Origin: Candolleomyces eurysporus
Taxonomy: Eukaryota > Basidiomycota > Agaricomycetes > Agaricales > Psathyrellaceae
DNA: 64,000 nt
NCBI GenBank assembly: GCA_027579435.1
Contig: JANBPK010001055.1
Coordinates: forward strand, 30,113 to 94,112
Direction: 5' to 3'
The notes under the pieces: generated by a model
The model's input: the letters and a program-made list of their open reading frames with translations, nothing else
Databases searched by the model: none
Told to the model about the DNA's origin: nothing
In this document: positions 1 to 11,192 of the stretch, one piece after another
How positions within the stretch are numbered: position 1 is the stretch's first letter
How the letters are laid out: each line of letters begins with the position of its first letter
Program-made: the position numbers and the translations under genes

Positions 1-77
1 CTGATTGCTGTAGGCGATGCTCAGTCGCTGATTACACCAAAGCTTACACTATTCTTGCCGCCTCCCATGTATATCGT

Positions 78-783
78 TGATTGATGCACCACGTTCTGGT
101 GCATCACCTCCCCGTTTCCGCCTAGTCGTTAGTTACACCAGAGTCTGCACTACTTTGGCCACCTCGCATCCCTATCATCGCGGTGCTGATGCACCCTGTT
201 CTGGTGCATCACTTCGGTTGGTGTGAACGCCCCATTGCACTAGGATTTACGATACCTACCGTTGGTGCACCATGTTCTGGTGCATCACTTGATTCCTGAC
301 CACTGCAGGAATTGCCCAGTTGCTGATTACACCAAAACTTACGGTTACAGTACTCTTGCCGCCTCCCACGTGTACCGTTAATGCACCGAGTTCTGGTGCA
401 TCGCTTTGATTATTGGAAACGCCTCCCCGTTTCCGCCTAGTCGTTAATTACACCATACACTACTTTGACTGTCTCCCGTGCCTACCATCGCAGTGTTGAT
501 GCACCCTGTTCTGGGGCATCAATTTGGTTGGTGTGAATGCCCTCTTGCCCAGTCGTTAATTGCAGCAGGATTTACAATAATACCATTGGCGCACCACGTT
601 CTGGTGCATCACTTTGGTTCCTGGTTACTGTAGGCATCGTCCAGTTGTTGATACACTAAGCTTACACTACTTTTGCCGCCTCCCCCTTTCCCCCCAGTCA
701 TGATTTACACCAAAGTTTACACCACTTTGACCGCCTCCTGGGCCTATTGTCAGTGTTGATGCACCATGTTCCAGTGCATCACT
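78..783. repeat. Palindromic GATGCACC repeat, seven copies
   Basis: Seven copies of a 25-base palindrome recur at about 82, 187, 263, 380, 497, 588 and 757. Each has arms TGATGCACC and GGTGCATCA around a 7-base centre of the form NNGTTCT. The spacing is irregular, 76-169 bases. The flanks are also related, with recurring phrases about 'ttacaccaaagcttacac' and 'gccgcctccc', so the larger unit is a degenerate tandem repeat. Several copies have one or two arm mismatches. No coding potential was seen in the array. Confidence 0.85.
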
Positions 784-1024
784 TTGATTATTGCAGACAC
801 CGCTCGCTCACCCCTTCCCCGCCAATCTTCATCCTGCTGTTGCACCACTTCAGTTGTTAGCCAAAACACACGCCCGTTTCCCTGCTCGTAACTACACCAG
901 ACCTTACACCACTCCTTCCTTACCAAGCTGCTTCGCCTACTGCTGCGGTATCATCAACACTTGGGGGGTAAACGGCCGTCGCAAGGAGCGGGCAACAGTG
1001 CCACCTGATGGCGTATCAGGGAGG

Positions 1025-1295
1025 CGGTGGCGGTGGGGGGGCTGGTGCAACAGTTTGGCGCATCGATCGGTGATGGTGACTGGCGATGGGCGGGTGGTGC
1101 AACGGCTAGGTGGGTCGTAACGTGATGGTACATCACGCTGACGGTGACAGGCAGTGATGGTGCAAGGCGTCTCGTGGCGGGCGGGTGGTGCAACGGTTTG
1201 GTGCAATGATCGGCAATGACGCATTGGGCTGACGGTCACTGGCAGTGGGCGAGTGGTGCAACAGCTTGGTGTGGTGCAGAAAAGTGGTGTGTGAT
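1025..1295. repeat. GTGGTGCAAC / GGCGGTGG-rich degenerate tandem repeat
   Basis: The words 'ggtggtgcaac', 'cggtcactggca' and 'gatcggcaatgac' recur about four times in a GT-rich stretch. The open frames across it on both strands follow the repeat and look like by-products. It lies next to the palindromic repeat and appears to be part of the same repeat-rich block. No function can be assigned. Confidence 0.6.
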
Positions 1296-1299
1296 TTGT

Positions 1300-2150
1300 G
1301 CAATGGTGGCTTGCCAGCAGGATCAAAGAGGGGAGTACAATTGATGTGAATCGTGCACCAGAGAGAGACTACAATTGTACTGTAATGTTGCACCAATCCG
1401 CCAGGGCCAGGTGCCCGGTCCTTGGACAAACCAGTGAATCCACCAGGTTTTTCCTTGTAAATTTCCCGGGATCTCGGGATGAAATTTCTGGATCACCCAT
1501 GTCAATTACACGGTAATCGCCCAGCAACAGATTGTTTAAATTTCTTTCAAATGTATTCAAATTTCAGATAGGCTACAATACATGGTTGAAGAGTATAGTG
1601 TCAATCGCATGACGAAAAAATCCTGTGGCACCCTCCACCTGGCCACCTTGCAAGCTTCAATGCTCAACATTGATGCGATAGACCTGTTGGCAGCATGCAT
1701 CCAATATTGAGCAATGTGAGTATTTGAAGGGAAGGGGAAACATACCTCGCGCTGTAGCAATTCACCCCCACCCCCTCCACATCGACAGCCATACCCATCG
1801 CCGCATGCTTTGAACCAACAACAGCTGGTCTCTTCCCAAAAAAGCGAAGCATTGGAATCGTTGGCGAAGAAGGAAGTGTGGATTTCAGTGGCGAGGTCGC
1901 TCGTCGGCTGGTGTTCATGGTGACCCGAGATCCTGAATGGTGATGCAGCTTGCATTGTCCATAGCCCAAATACTTGAGGCCGGCATTCTACATCATAAGA
2001 GCAATTAAAATTTCAGCGGCGGGGAGGCTCTATGAGTTCAAAGCGGTCGTAGAGGTTGGTGGTCGTCGTTGGGTGAGGGAAAGAGGCTTCAAGGAGGAGT
2101 CAGCCCCAACTGCCAGTGGAGTATGGTGCGTGTTCAAGCTCCGCTTAAAC
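1300..2150. other. No recognisable gene
   Basis: Short open frames exist on both strands, but none has a recognisable domain, a convincing splice structure or a paralogue elsewhere in the window. I see nothing supportable here. Confidence 0.5.
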
Positions 2151-2167
2151 GGACTTCACTCACCCAA

Positions 2168-2325
2168 ACGCAAACCAGGTGCAATCCGGGCATTGATGCA
2201 CCTGGTAAACATCCGGCAGTGGACCTAGCAAAGTTTGATCTGGTTCCCTGGCACCTGGAGAAACCAGGTCCTAGAGGAACACCTGGTACTACCAGGTGCA
2301 TCCGGGAGCTGCCAGGCGCTACAAT
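2168..2325. repeat. ACCAGGTGC inverted and direct repeat cluster
   Basis: The word ACCAGGTGC and its complement GCACCTGGT recur about six times in 160 bases. One pair, 'accaggtgca' with 'tgcacctggt', forms a 10-bp stem at about 2176-2208. The cluster lies just past the splice donor of a DUF6535 exon on the minus strand, where the next exon would be expected but was not found. It may be a small repetitive insertion that truncated that gene. Confidence 0.55.
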
Positions 2326-2404
2326 TGGGGGGAGGTTCCATAGTGTGCCTGATCGATGGTTGAAAGGACAATCCTATGTTTCACTGAAGCAAATTTTAAC
2401 TCAC

Positions 2405-2569
2405 CAATAGCAAGCCTTGGTTGAGCTGCTGACGTAGGAATTCAACTTTCTTTTCGTCTGCCTCCTGGGCAAACTCTGCGCACTGGATCCACGCGTCTTC
2501 TGGAGTCATTTTTCCTTCCTCGCCAACGCAAAGGTACGGGCCATTTGAGGTCCAAAGCTTGACTCCACC
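2405..2569 (-). pseudogene. DUF6535 exon remnant
   Basis: On the minus strand a 165-base exon is framed by an acceptor (CGCAG) and a donor (GTGAGT). It encodes a 55-residue segment with motifs KLWTSNGPY, MTPEDAWIQCAEFA and LNQGLLL. Exon 2 of each DUF6535 gene at 15 kb and 20 kb is also exactly 165 bases, ends at the same intron position and has the matching motifs KPWTSSDPY, MTPKQAWTVCAEL and VNSLLFF. This identifies the family. The next expected exon, with the first membrane segment, was not found; an ACCAGGTGC repeat lies there instead. Candidate 5' sequence continues to about 2710. I infer a truncated relict, although this exon itself is intact. Confidence 0.65.
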
Positions 2570-2709
2570 CTGCGAGTACCCGAGGTAAGTACCACTCTCC
2601 GGCCTCGAGACATATTTACATACGATATCTTCATCGCAAGCGGTAGGCTCGTCATGACCATTTTTTCTCTATCTTGCCTCTTTTCTGCATGCCCGTCCTG
2701 GTCCACTGG

Positions 2710-3490
2710 GTCGTTCTGACAGGAGGTTGTCCAGCAATATCAGGCGGAGGGTAGCCAGACACACTTACAGCGACTGAATCAGAAGAGTTGTTGACCCGTT
2801 TGTAGCCGTACATGAAGGAGGCATTGGTAGGTTTTGAGCAAGCAAGAGAGAGTCAGGAGCATTTATATGCATGCCTCTGTGGTGTTTTAGTAAGACCCGG
2901 AGCGAGTACGACAAGCCGCGTTCCCCAGACAAAGTGTGAGGGAGAGTTTCGGACCCATCACTGCTGACAGTCTGGGGAACTGGCAGCAACATTCACGCCT
3001 ACTTGGAGCAACGGCGCCCGATTCTGGGTTTCACGATGCCAGCAGTTCATAATATATTGTATCGATTGTATTGATCGATCGATAATAGAAGGCACCCAAG
3101 CAGAGATAGTAAAAGTGTGATCTCTGGCACTTACGTGAAATGCTGAAGGAACATGCGCCCTCAGGTTAATGAATTTCCAGAACAGATGGACATACGGTCC
3201 ACAAATAGTTGGTTCTCGCAATGATTGAGGATGTCTGTCTGAGACCATGGTGACAGGTGCCCAAGGAGAGTTGAAAGCTTGCCATCATGAGAGCCAGACT
3301 GCTGGGTATTCGTCCGTACGCGCTACAGACTGATCTTGGTAGCGAGAGACAATCAGATCTACATATGCGTATATTTAATAGGCGGTCCTATATATATCAA
3401 TCTTTTTGAAGGTTACAGATTGCCTGACTTTCAAGAGATGCGCTCTTCAGCACGCGGAGACAGATTAAGACTAAGGACTTTAGCTTGACC
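2710..3490. other. No recognisable gene
   Basis: Minus-strand open frames at 2765-2992 and 2958-3248 exist, the latter with a plausible donor GTAAGT near 3135. Neither encodes anything I recognise. They could be 5' exons of the DUF6535 relict, but no homologous exon in the intact copies supports this. Confidence 0.35.
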
Positions 3491-3495
3491 TGCTA

Positions 3496-3790
3496 GGTCG
3501 TTTGTATTCCACTCAAGTCAGGCACGATCGGTAACATGGGCGCCCAACATACCTTCCCAACGATGTCGTGAACGGGTCTTGGGCTCATGGCTTGAGTTGA
3601 CAAGTCCTACAAAAGAAGTCAAGCTCGATTCGTGAGACTGATCACCACAGTACAAGCACACCCCAGGTGCTCGGCAAATGATTGAAGATCCTCCTGGATC
3701 ATGGTGTCACAGGTCATGGCGCGCTTAAAATAGCTCTGCAAAGAGCATTGGGCTTAAAATAGAACATCTGCACCCTGCCCGGATGCGACG
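3496..3790. repeat. Dispersed repeat, copy 1 (about 0.3 kb)
   Basis: This stretch shares long near-identical blocks with 12136-12403: 'tcaagtcaggcacg', then 'tgctcggcaaatgattgaag', then 'agctctgcaaagagcattgg' and 'gcccgga.gcgacg'. Both copies run in the same direction and contain the small hairpin GCTCTGCAAAGAGC. The pair brackets the tyrosinase locus. No open frame is conserved between copies, so a non-autonomous element or an old segmental duplication is likelier than a gene. Confidence 0.8.
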
Positions 3791-3799
3791 TAATTCCAC

Positions 3800-6170
3800 G
3801 GCCGCTTCCCAAGCGCTTACTGGACGGCACAAGCCGAGCTTTGTCAAGAGAATATCGGTTGAAGTTTCTAGGGTTCTCATGACACAGGTTTTCCGCATGA
3901 CGCAATGCGTCATACGTGATAGCGGAGGGCTTGCTTAATCCGATTTTTTTGTTAATTGTCAATCTGAGTGTTGGCGCGTCAAGAGCAAGTTAAAGAGCTT
4001 TATTTCACAACAAAATACATGATTGACCGAGCTATGGACACTGCCGAAATTGAATTCCGCCCGTTGATGAGTTGGCCGCACCAGAAGAGTGGCTGTGTAC
4101 CATTCCAGCAGAGGTGGTTATACACCCGACCATGCATCGCCACCAAGCAAAATCCGGGCCCCATCCAGACAAATAACGACAGGTGGCGCGGCTCTGCCGC
4201 TAAGCCCGCTACTCTAATGCTCCTTTTGGAGAAGCTACACCGTAAAGACTCGAACACTACAAATTTACAATTCCAGTTCGATCAACAGAATACACATCGT
4301 CCAAATTGTCTTCCAATCCATTCTGTTAGACAGCATTTCTCGCATGGGAGTGCGAGTCCTTGTGTCGCGCAGCTACAAGAAGGGAGAGTATGTTGTTGAG
4401 ACATACCGTATACTATGAATCGGCTACTGGGTGATGCTTGAGGGATGTACTACTGACTTTGCTTAATAGAAAGTGCTTCGAGCTTCATTCGTACTAAACT
4501 ACATGGTTTATATACTACTCGAATATGTAACTGTAACGTCACACAAAGTCACCTAGTGGTCTGTGCACATTGGATGACTGAGCATTGCGTGCTTATGGTG
4601 TAATAATATCACCATTATGACGCTTTGCTCTAGAAGCTGAACCTAGACTACTGCTAGACCTACTATATACCAAACATACTACGTAATACTATTTATAGAG
4701 GTTTATGTAATAAACGCCATGGAACAGGCGTCTATTTCACATAAGTTCAACACATTCTGTGAGTGTTGGTCATTCCGAAATGGTTGCTCGCAAATCAGCG
4801 TACCTTGCACATCCGAGGGATTCAGTAAGATTGCATGAGCAGGCATCCCATAATTTCTCAGTGTTTCCCAGAAGCTTTCATGGTCCCTGAGCTCTCTTCA
4901 CGTTGCGTAATTGAGTATGTACCAATNAAAAAATGCGATCGTTGCTTGCTCGAACGACGATGATTATTTCGTTCACATTGTGATCTCGGAGTCACTGATA
5001 CCTATATTACACAATATTAGCAACGGGTCGTCCATGTCAATTGCTTCAGAGCTTACCGTCACCTCTCGTTCTCAGAAGCTCGGGGCATGATCACAGTGTA
5101 AGTACTGTCTTATCCTTCTCTCTACAGTTATAATAGATTGTACCATTCTTATCTGTGCCTCCATAGGGTGTGAATGTGTATGTCAAGTCAACGAGAAGGA
5201 ATCTCTGGTACTTGCCACCACGCGTATACTGCTCCGAGAAGCGTAACAGCATGTACGAGAGAGCGAAAGAATGGTACGGCGCCTGTGTCTTGATGGAGAA
5301 CATGACCGCAAACTTCGCATGCCCTGCTTTGCCGAAACGAATTGGGCATCCCTCCAGACAAAAGCAAAGATCGAACGATGTAGGACATGCTTTGCAGCAT
5401 CGACTGTATACATGCAAGGATAGATGGATGAGGACGGCAATTCCAATTGCAGCTCAGCAAAGTAAAATCGTGGCTTCAGCACACGTACCCACCGCCAGCA
5501 AGGAGGCGAGGGGCGAGATTAGCGTAAGCAGTACATAGGTCCATATGTCGGCAGCCAAAGTCGACTGAGAAGGGTAACAAGCAAAGGTGGGGCAAGCAGG
5601 ACCATGAGAGGCGAGGCATTTGCCGCAGGAAGCAATGAAAACCGCAGATCCTCGTAAGAAGGGATGGGTTTGCATGTGGGCAGTGGGCCCCAANGGGGGG
5701 GCAGCAGGCGAGCAACGCGGTTTGTGTCATATGGAGATGAAATGATTAACATTAATATATTTGTAACGACAGGGACAGCGTGAGCACTCCAGTACGGAGA
5801 GGAAGAAGGCATAGTCAACCTGAAAGCGGTGTGGATCAGAGAGACGAACTGCGCTAGCAGCGAAAAATGGCTTACCAAACAAAGAGGGTATGGGAACAAG
5901 GGATGGAGGGTGAGACAGGTTTAGATAGGAGGCTGGTCGGCGATGGGCAAGCAGTTGGGGAGCACTGAGATGAAGTGTTGACAACCGAGCTAGTATAGAG
6001 AATCAAGGACCTAGGGCGAAAGCGGATCGACAGGTTTGGTAAGGCATGGGGAGGCGACGAAGTGCTGGGGTGCAAAGGGAGATGATGGTCGCGAGACAAG
6101 AGGCGAAAGGGGAGTGGAAACTCAGCTGACAAAGGCTGTACACTTTTCTGGAGGTTTCAGGGTAAGTAAG
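3800..6170. other. Gene-poor region, nothing recognised
   Basis: Open frames of up to 143 codons occur on both strands (3968-4399 plus, 5170-5538 plus, 5091-5417 minus), but they overlap one another, lack recognisable motifs and have no paralogue in the window. The stretch 4400-5090 is AT-rich and holds no convincing frame. Single N bases sit at 4927 and 5694 beside homopolymers. Confidence 0.45.
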
Positions 6171-6177
6171 TATAAAG

Positions 6178-6222
6178 ACCCGCTACTTAGAGTAGCGGGT
6201 ATGGGGGGCAAGCCCCCCAATT
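6178..6222. repeat. Two adjacent short hairpins
   Basis: CCCGCTAC and GTAGCGGG form an 8-bp stem around TTAGA. It is followed at once by a second stem, GGGGGG-CAA-GCCCCCC. The pair lies immediately before the left arm of a fold-back element. It may be part of that element or a terminator-like structure; the sequence does not decide. Confidence 0.6.
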
Positions 6223-6224
6223 AC

Positions 6225-6661
6225 CTACAGCAAGCAACGAAACGATAGACCCACTTTACAGAAATCACTGTAGTTGATCTTGTTTAGTTGTACAAACAAA
6301 ACTATGCCCAATTCGGTGGGCTGCATTCCATGAACAGTATGCTGATGGTGTAGCTGTATGACCTTGTTCACTCTTGCCCGGGGGCTCAGTTCTGCATACA
6401 CGGGACGTCACTAGAAGCCATTATTTCCCTTTTCTTGGGGCATTTGCGACGGTTTCCCGTAGAGATTGCTCGAGAAGGTCTAATGAAGTCCATGTACACA
6501 GATTGGTTATTCTCGGATCTTGATGCATTTTGGCTAGGCGGTTGACTTTCCCTACCGAATTGGGCATGGTTTTATTTGTACACAGCTCCACAACTAAACA
6601 AGATCAACTACAATGATTTCTGTAAAGTGGGTCTATCGTTTCGTCGCCTGCTGTAATGTCT
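6225..6661. mobile_element. Fold-back (MITE-like) element with about 90-bp inverted arms
   Basis: The left arm at about 6225-6318 and the right arm at about 6558-6661 are near-perfect reverse complements. Shared blocks include GACGAAACGATAG against CTATCGTTTCGTC, then CCCACTTTACAGAAATCA, GTAGTTGATCTTGTTTAGTTG and GCCCAATTCGGT. About 240 unique bases lie between the arms. There is no transposase and no obvious target-site duplication. The structure fits a non-autonomous inverted-repeat element, but a simple inverted duplication is possible. Confidence 0.7.
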
Positions 6662-6754
6662 ATACAATGGCCCACTCCGGGCAGACCTGGACACTCCTAC
6701 TGTGCGCCTTCACGCTCCGAGAAAGGGCACTGATTATACCTTTTCTAATTTTTC

Positions 6755-7086
6755 TTAGTAAACCCGGACAAGGGGTGTCCAGGAATGCCTTCCAGCACAA
6801 GTCTCCTCATCATTCCGCATCACTCTTTTCACCTATTCCGCCCTTTTTTTCGAACCGACAGTCAAACAGTCACAGCAAGTCATCAAAGCAAGTCATATCC
6901 CGTTTCTTTCAGGGCGCCTAACAACAAACAGCAAATAGGGGCAGTCACAGCAAGTCACCCCAAGTCATATCCCGTTCCAGGGCGCCTAACGACAAGGAGC
7001 AAAAAGGGGCAAAAAAACGGTGAACAGTACCATATACCATATATTTTTATAGTTAAACCCAGACAAGGAGTGTCCAGGAATGTATA
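6755..7086. repeat. Short interspersed direct repeats
   Basis: Two word sets are each present twice in the same direction: 'agtaaacccggacaagg' and 'gtgtccaggaatg' at about 6757-6787 and again at about 7050-7083; 'agcaagtcatatcccgtt', then 'cagggcgcctaac', at about 6886-6922 and 6950-6990. No protein is supported. The region looks like a locally duplicated non-coding stretch beside the fold-back element. Confidence 0.6.
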
Positions 7087-7099
7087 GACGACTCCCACT

Positions 7100-8300
7100 C
7101 CCAGGGTTATCATGAGTTCAGGTTTCCGCCGTTCCCTGGAGCAATTGGAACCAGACGTTTCAGTTTGTGCCTAGATCGTCTTCACTGCCGAGATTTAGTC
7201 TCCTAGGAGTAAATCATTTCGGTGAGAGGCTGGAAGGACTGAGCAGTGCTCTGAGCCGAACGCTGATAAGAGAATACAGAGGAAGACCTCATGTCGGAGC
7301 ACACGATCACTCACAATCGTAGTACATCGTTTTCCGTTCCCTTCGCAGTCATGTGTCATAACCTTTTTGTCCATACCTGAAAGTTTCTTCTGCATAAAAC
7401 TTTGCCTATCTGAGAATAATCTCCTGAGCTCCTCCACCGTTCTCGCTCGTGATTCTATCTTAAGAATGTGAGCGTGGCTTCCAAGCCAGCACGCCTTGTG
7501 AGAATTGTATAGCCAAGACTTAGCGCTTAACCTCGAATCATACGGTTCCTTTTGCTTCTATACACTTACTTGATACTCCACCGATGTAGCTCTAATGGCC
7601 ATGTCCATTCGGCGTTTTCCATGTCGTATGCAATGACACCATGGGTGCTCACCTGGTCCTATTGGATCCTGAGCCTATCGGTCGGGTCAGTGATGGAACT
7701 CGTTTTGCGACAACTCGCGCTCACTGTGATTCATCATATCTTCCGGTCATGCGCGAAAACACTAAGTTGTCCAAGTAATACATTTCGTGTAGATTAGATT
7801 AGATCGTGGCTATGTCTTTGCTCGTTGCTTACAGCTAATCCTACCACCGACGCCATCGCTGGGGAAGACCTCCTTGCAATTCTATACGACTCGTTCAACC
7901 CGAGAAACATTTGGCAGACTACTCATCTGACCCAGTTCTTGAATCTACTCCAGCGATATGAATGCGGCCTTGCCATAAGCAAATGTATAGGACATGATTC
8001 TATCGTTGGCTTCGGGCGCTTGTGTAGAGTCTGGGCGTGTTCATATGATCCTTATCGCCTGGAGAAGGCATTCGCATCCATCGATAGACCTTGAATGGTT
8101 AGACCCTTTCACATCCATTCATTCGATCGTCGAAGCACAGCAGATGGTAGGGTTTTATGCCACCTCATGGGTGCTCACCTGGTGTTCTAAGTGAGGTATT
8201 TTCGGTTAGCTCAATCCGTGCAGCTAACGTTACACACATATATAAGAGAAGATATGCTCCCCGTATTCCCAGCAGAAGCTCGAACTCTCACCCGCCTAAC
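7100..8300. other. Upstream of tyrosinase; one possible orphan exon
   Basis: An acceptor near 7833 (CTTACAG) opens a plus-strand frame to 8094 with segments LLAILYDSFNPRN and FLNLLQRYECGLAISK. It reads like real protein, but I do not recognise the family and found no partner exons. The phrase 'atgggtgctcacctggt' occurs at about 7641 and again at about 8166. The last 100 bases probably hold the tyrosinase promoter, with an AT-rich 'catatataag' near 8237 that could serve as TATA. Confidence 0.3.
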
Positions 8301-8305
8301 CTCAG

Positions 8306-11192
8306 ATGTCGAAACCTTACCTGATCGTTGGTCGCGGTAGCGGAGGTCAGTCCCTCACCTCCGACTTCATCGAACAGGCTAATATCATTTCTTTCGCCAG
8401 GTGTGCACCCACGTCTCGAGATCCGAGACTTGAAAGAAAAAAAAGGAGCAATTCACTCTCTTCATCCATGCCCTCCGGGAGATTCAAAGGCGTGGATATA
8501 CTCCTGAAGCCGCTCGTTTCCAAGATCTAGGTATCGTGTCAATCTGGGTTGTCCTTTGCTCCATCTCATGAAATCTCATGCAGCGGGAATCCATGGGCTA
8601 CCTTATCAACGTTGGAGGTGAGCGCTCTATTATGTTCCGACCATAAATCCGATACTTAGCTGCCCGAATAGCGGTGATCCTGCTGCGGCTGATGATCCCA
8701 TACCGGAAGGTATCTGGGGAGGTATGTCCTACCTTACGTCGCCTCCGGGGTCCTCATAGCACTATTGACGTTATTCTCAGGATACTGTAATCATGGCTGT
8801 AAGAGCGGTCACATTCCAACTTTTAGCTCCTTGTAACAGCGACCCCTTCTGCAGCTGTTCTCTTCCCTTTGTGGCACCGTCCCTGTGTTCTCGCCATCGA
8901 GGTAAGACTTTCTATCGAGCTCCCCCGTGAGCGGAAGCTGATGAGTGTGAGTACTTTATGTAGCAAGCTGTAGGCGAAGCTGCGTCTATACTTGCTCGGA
9001 CCTGGACCCAGAGGTCGGGCGTAACAGATGATACCAGGAAATTATGGGTTGACGCCGCCACCGAACTTCGCTTTCCGTAAGTGCTACTATCTCTCACAGA
9101 ATTTCTGACGTGTGCGAACATAATTTAGGTTCTGGGACTGGACCGATCCGAGAGGCGAAACCGAAGGACTTCCAGCAGTACTCAGGCCTCAGGTGTTCCA
9201 ATTCACGCTTCCAGACGGATCTCCGTCTGCACGAATCGAGAATCCACTCGCTCTCTACAACTTTGGAGCAATCCTTCCCGAAGGATTCGAGGACACCTTC
9301 TCCCCGGCGAACGGAGATAGGGTGTCGTACTTCAAGGCATGGTCTCGTACCTATCGTCGGCCTTCGAGCAGCCCCACTCCCATCGAGGACTACGTCGAGA
9401 TTGATACGTGAGTGCATACGGACGTGTTTCGTCCTCCCTCTGCATGACACTAAAGCTAACAGTCTCCAGTCTTATGCGTGGAGACGAGAATCAGCGTAGT
9501 TCTGTGCGCCAACTCCGCAACCAAGTTGGAGGTTTATTTTGTTACCCCATTCCCGGTGAGGTTGCTGAACTTCAACGACCTTCTCTGTGAGTTCTTCTGT
9601 GTCGTAATTCTCGACCATCACGAGTTGCTCAGCTGACCTCGTTCCTAGCTGGGATCAATTCTCGAACACCTCTTTCCAAAGTAAAAATTCAGGTTGGGAT
9701 CAAATAAAATGCGGTTAGTATCCGCGCACGACTAGTCCATGAGTGCACGACGTCTCACGAGCACGGTATTAGGGTCCATTGAAGCCCCACACAACACCGT
9801 CCACAACCTCCTCGGCGGCTCAGGAGCTATGGTATGTGATTCTTGAGCGTTTAATCTTCGTCTGTAGACGCTAAAGGACACTGTGATATGTTCTAGGCGG
9901 ATCCCGATTATGCAGGTCTGCCGTCTTCTTCCTGATTTATTAATATATGGAACTAAAACGTTCTTTTCTACGTAGGGTTTGACCCTATCTTCTACCTCCA
10001 CCACTGCAACATTGATCGAATACTGGCCTTCTGGGAGTTCACCTACAACAGATTCTGGATTGGAAAGGGCTATTACAAGAGGGATGGCCAGGGAAAACTT
10101 ATACCCTTCGGTATGTTTCGGAATTCAGCTTGAGCATTAGTGGAGAACTGGCTCTAATATCACCAATCAAGTACAAGGGAATGGAACTTGGGCCGAGAGC
10201 GATGGCTTTAACGTCGACGAGTCATCCCCTCTCCAGCCATATAGGAGTGCCGACAACGTTTATTGGACTCCCGAAAGCGCGAGGTGGTTGAACAATAGGT
10301 CCACATTCAATAAAGGTGAGTGCTTATCAGTCTATTCCCGACTTGATCCTGTATCGTTCAACACAATTTAATAGGGTACACATATCCGGACATCGTTGGG
10401 ACTGTAGGGGATAAAGAGGAGCGCGTCTGCTTGACCGATGATCTGCCCTCTGACGACGGACAAGTCAGAAAGTATAAAGCGATCCTGCAGTCCAGATTTG
10501 GTTTGGGCGATGCCAAAGAAGGAAATACGGATTACGGCGACACGCCAGCAACCGGGGGCACAGACAATGAGGCAGTCCCCAATTATCGCCGTTTCTACGT
10601 CTATATCGAGCTCGTCGAGCACGCCTTCGGGGGTTCGTACTCATTGGAGATCGTCTTTCAAGGCAAGGCGGTTGCAACCTTCGCTGTCTTCGCCCGAAGC
10701 GATAATTCGCAATGCACTGCTTGCAAGGTGAAAAAAAGGTCCGGTGGATTGGTCAGGGGCTTCCTCGATATCCCTGACGACGTCGTACAAGACGCCATCG
10801 AGCCCAGGAAGAAAGAGCTGCTCGAGCTAGATTCCTCCGAAAGGCTTGAGGCAGTGGCTCGTATCCTTAGGGAGAGTTTCACTTTGCGGTTGGTTGGGGC
10901 TTCGGGGGAATTGTTGGCTGAATCAGCCAGGAAAGAGTCTCGTGACCCCGGGAAGTTGGAGTTGGGGACGGTATCCTTGAGAGAATCAGGCAGAGAGTCT
11001 CCTGATGACTATGAACGCAGTGTGGGGAGTGGTGTTCTTCTCGAACCTGCAATCGTTCCAAAGGTACACTTGCAGTCCTGTCGCGCCGCTAAAAGGAGCT
11101 GGGACGGTGGGGGCGAGAGCGAGATTAGCTTCTTCAATCATTCCAATTTTGGGAAGGTCCTCCCTCATAGCCATCAATGGCAAAGGGCCTAA
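8306..11192 (+). CDS. Tyrosinase (type-3 copper polyphenol oxidase), multi-exon
   Basis: Oxidises monophenols to o-quinones, feeding melanin and pigment formation. Exons can be followed from ATG at 8306 (MSKPYLIVG; first intron 8346-8400). CuA ligands lie in GIHGLPY and in YCNHGSVLFPLWHR, and Cys-Asn-His fits the thioether-forming Cys-X-His of fungal tyrosinases. The structural motif FWDWTDP follows. CuB lies in APHNTVH and GFDPIFYLHHCNIDRILAFW. A C-terminal cap domain (YRRFYVYIELVEHAFGGSY, then CTACK) follows; its processing would activate the enzyme in known family members. About ten short introns occur. Two uncertainties: the frame breaks at an A8 run (8437-8444), where seven As restore it, and the junction near 9680-9733 could not be phased. 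The 3' end may fall before 11192. No signal peptide, so probably intracellular as in other fungal tyrosinases. Confidence 0.92.

Noticed and set aside
4000..5420. A duplicated gene suggested by a similar 'tccagacaaa' context at 4165 and 5351
   Set aside because: The similarity is only about 20 bases and the surrounding frames do not align.
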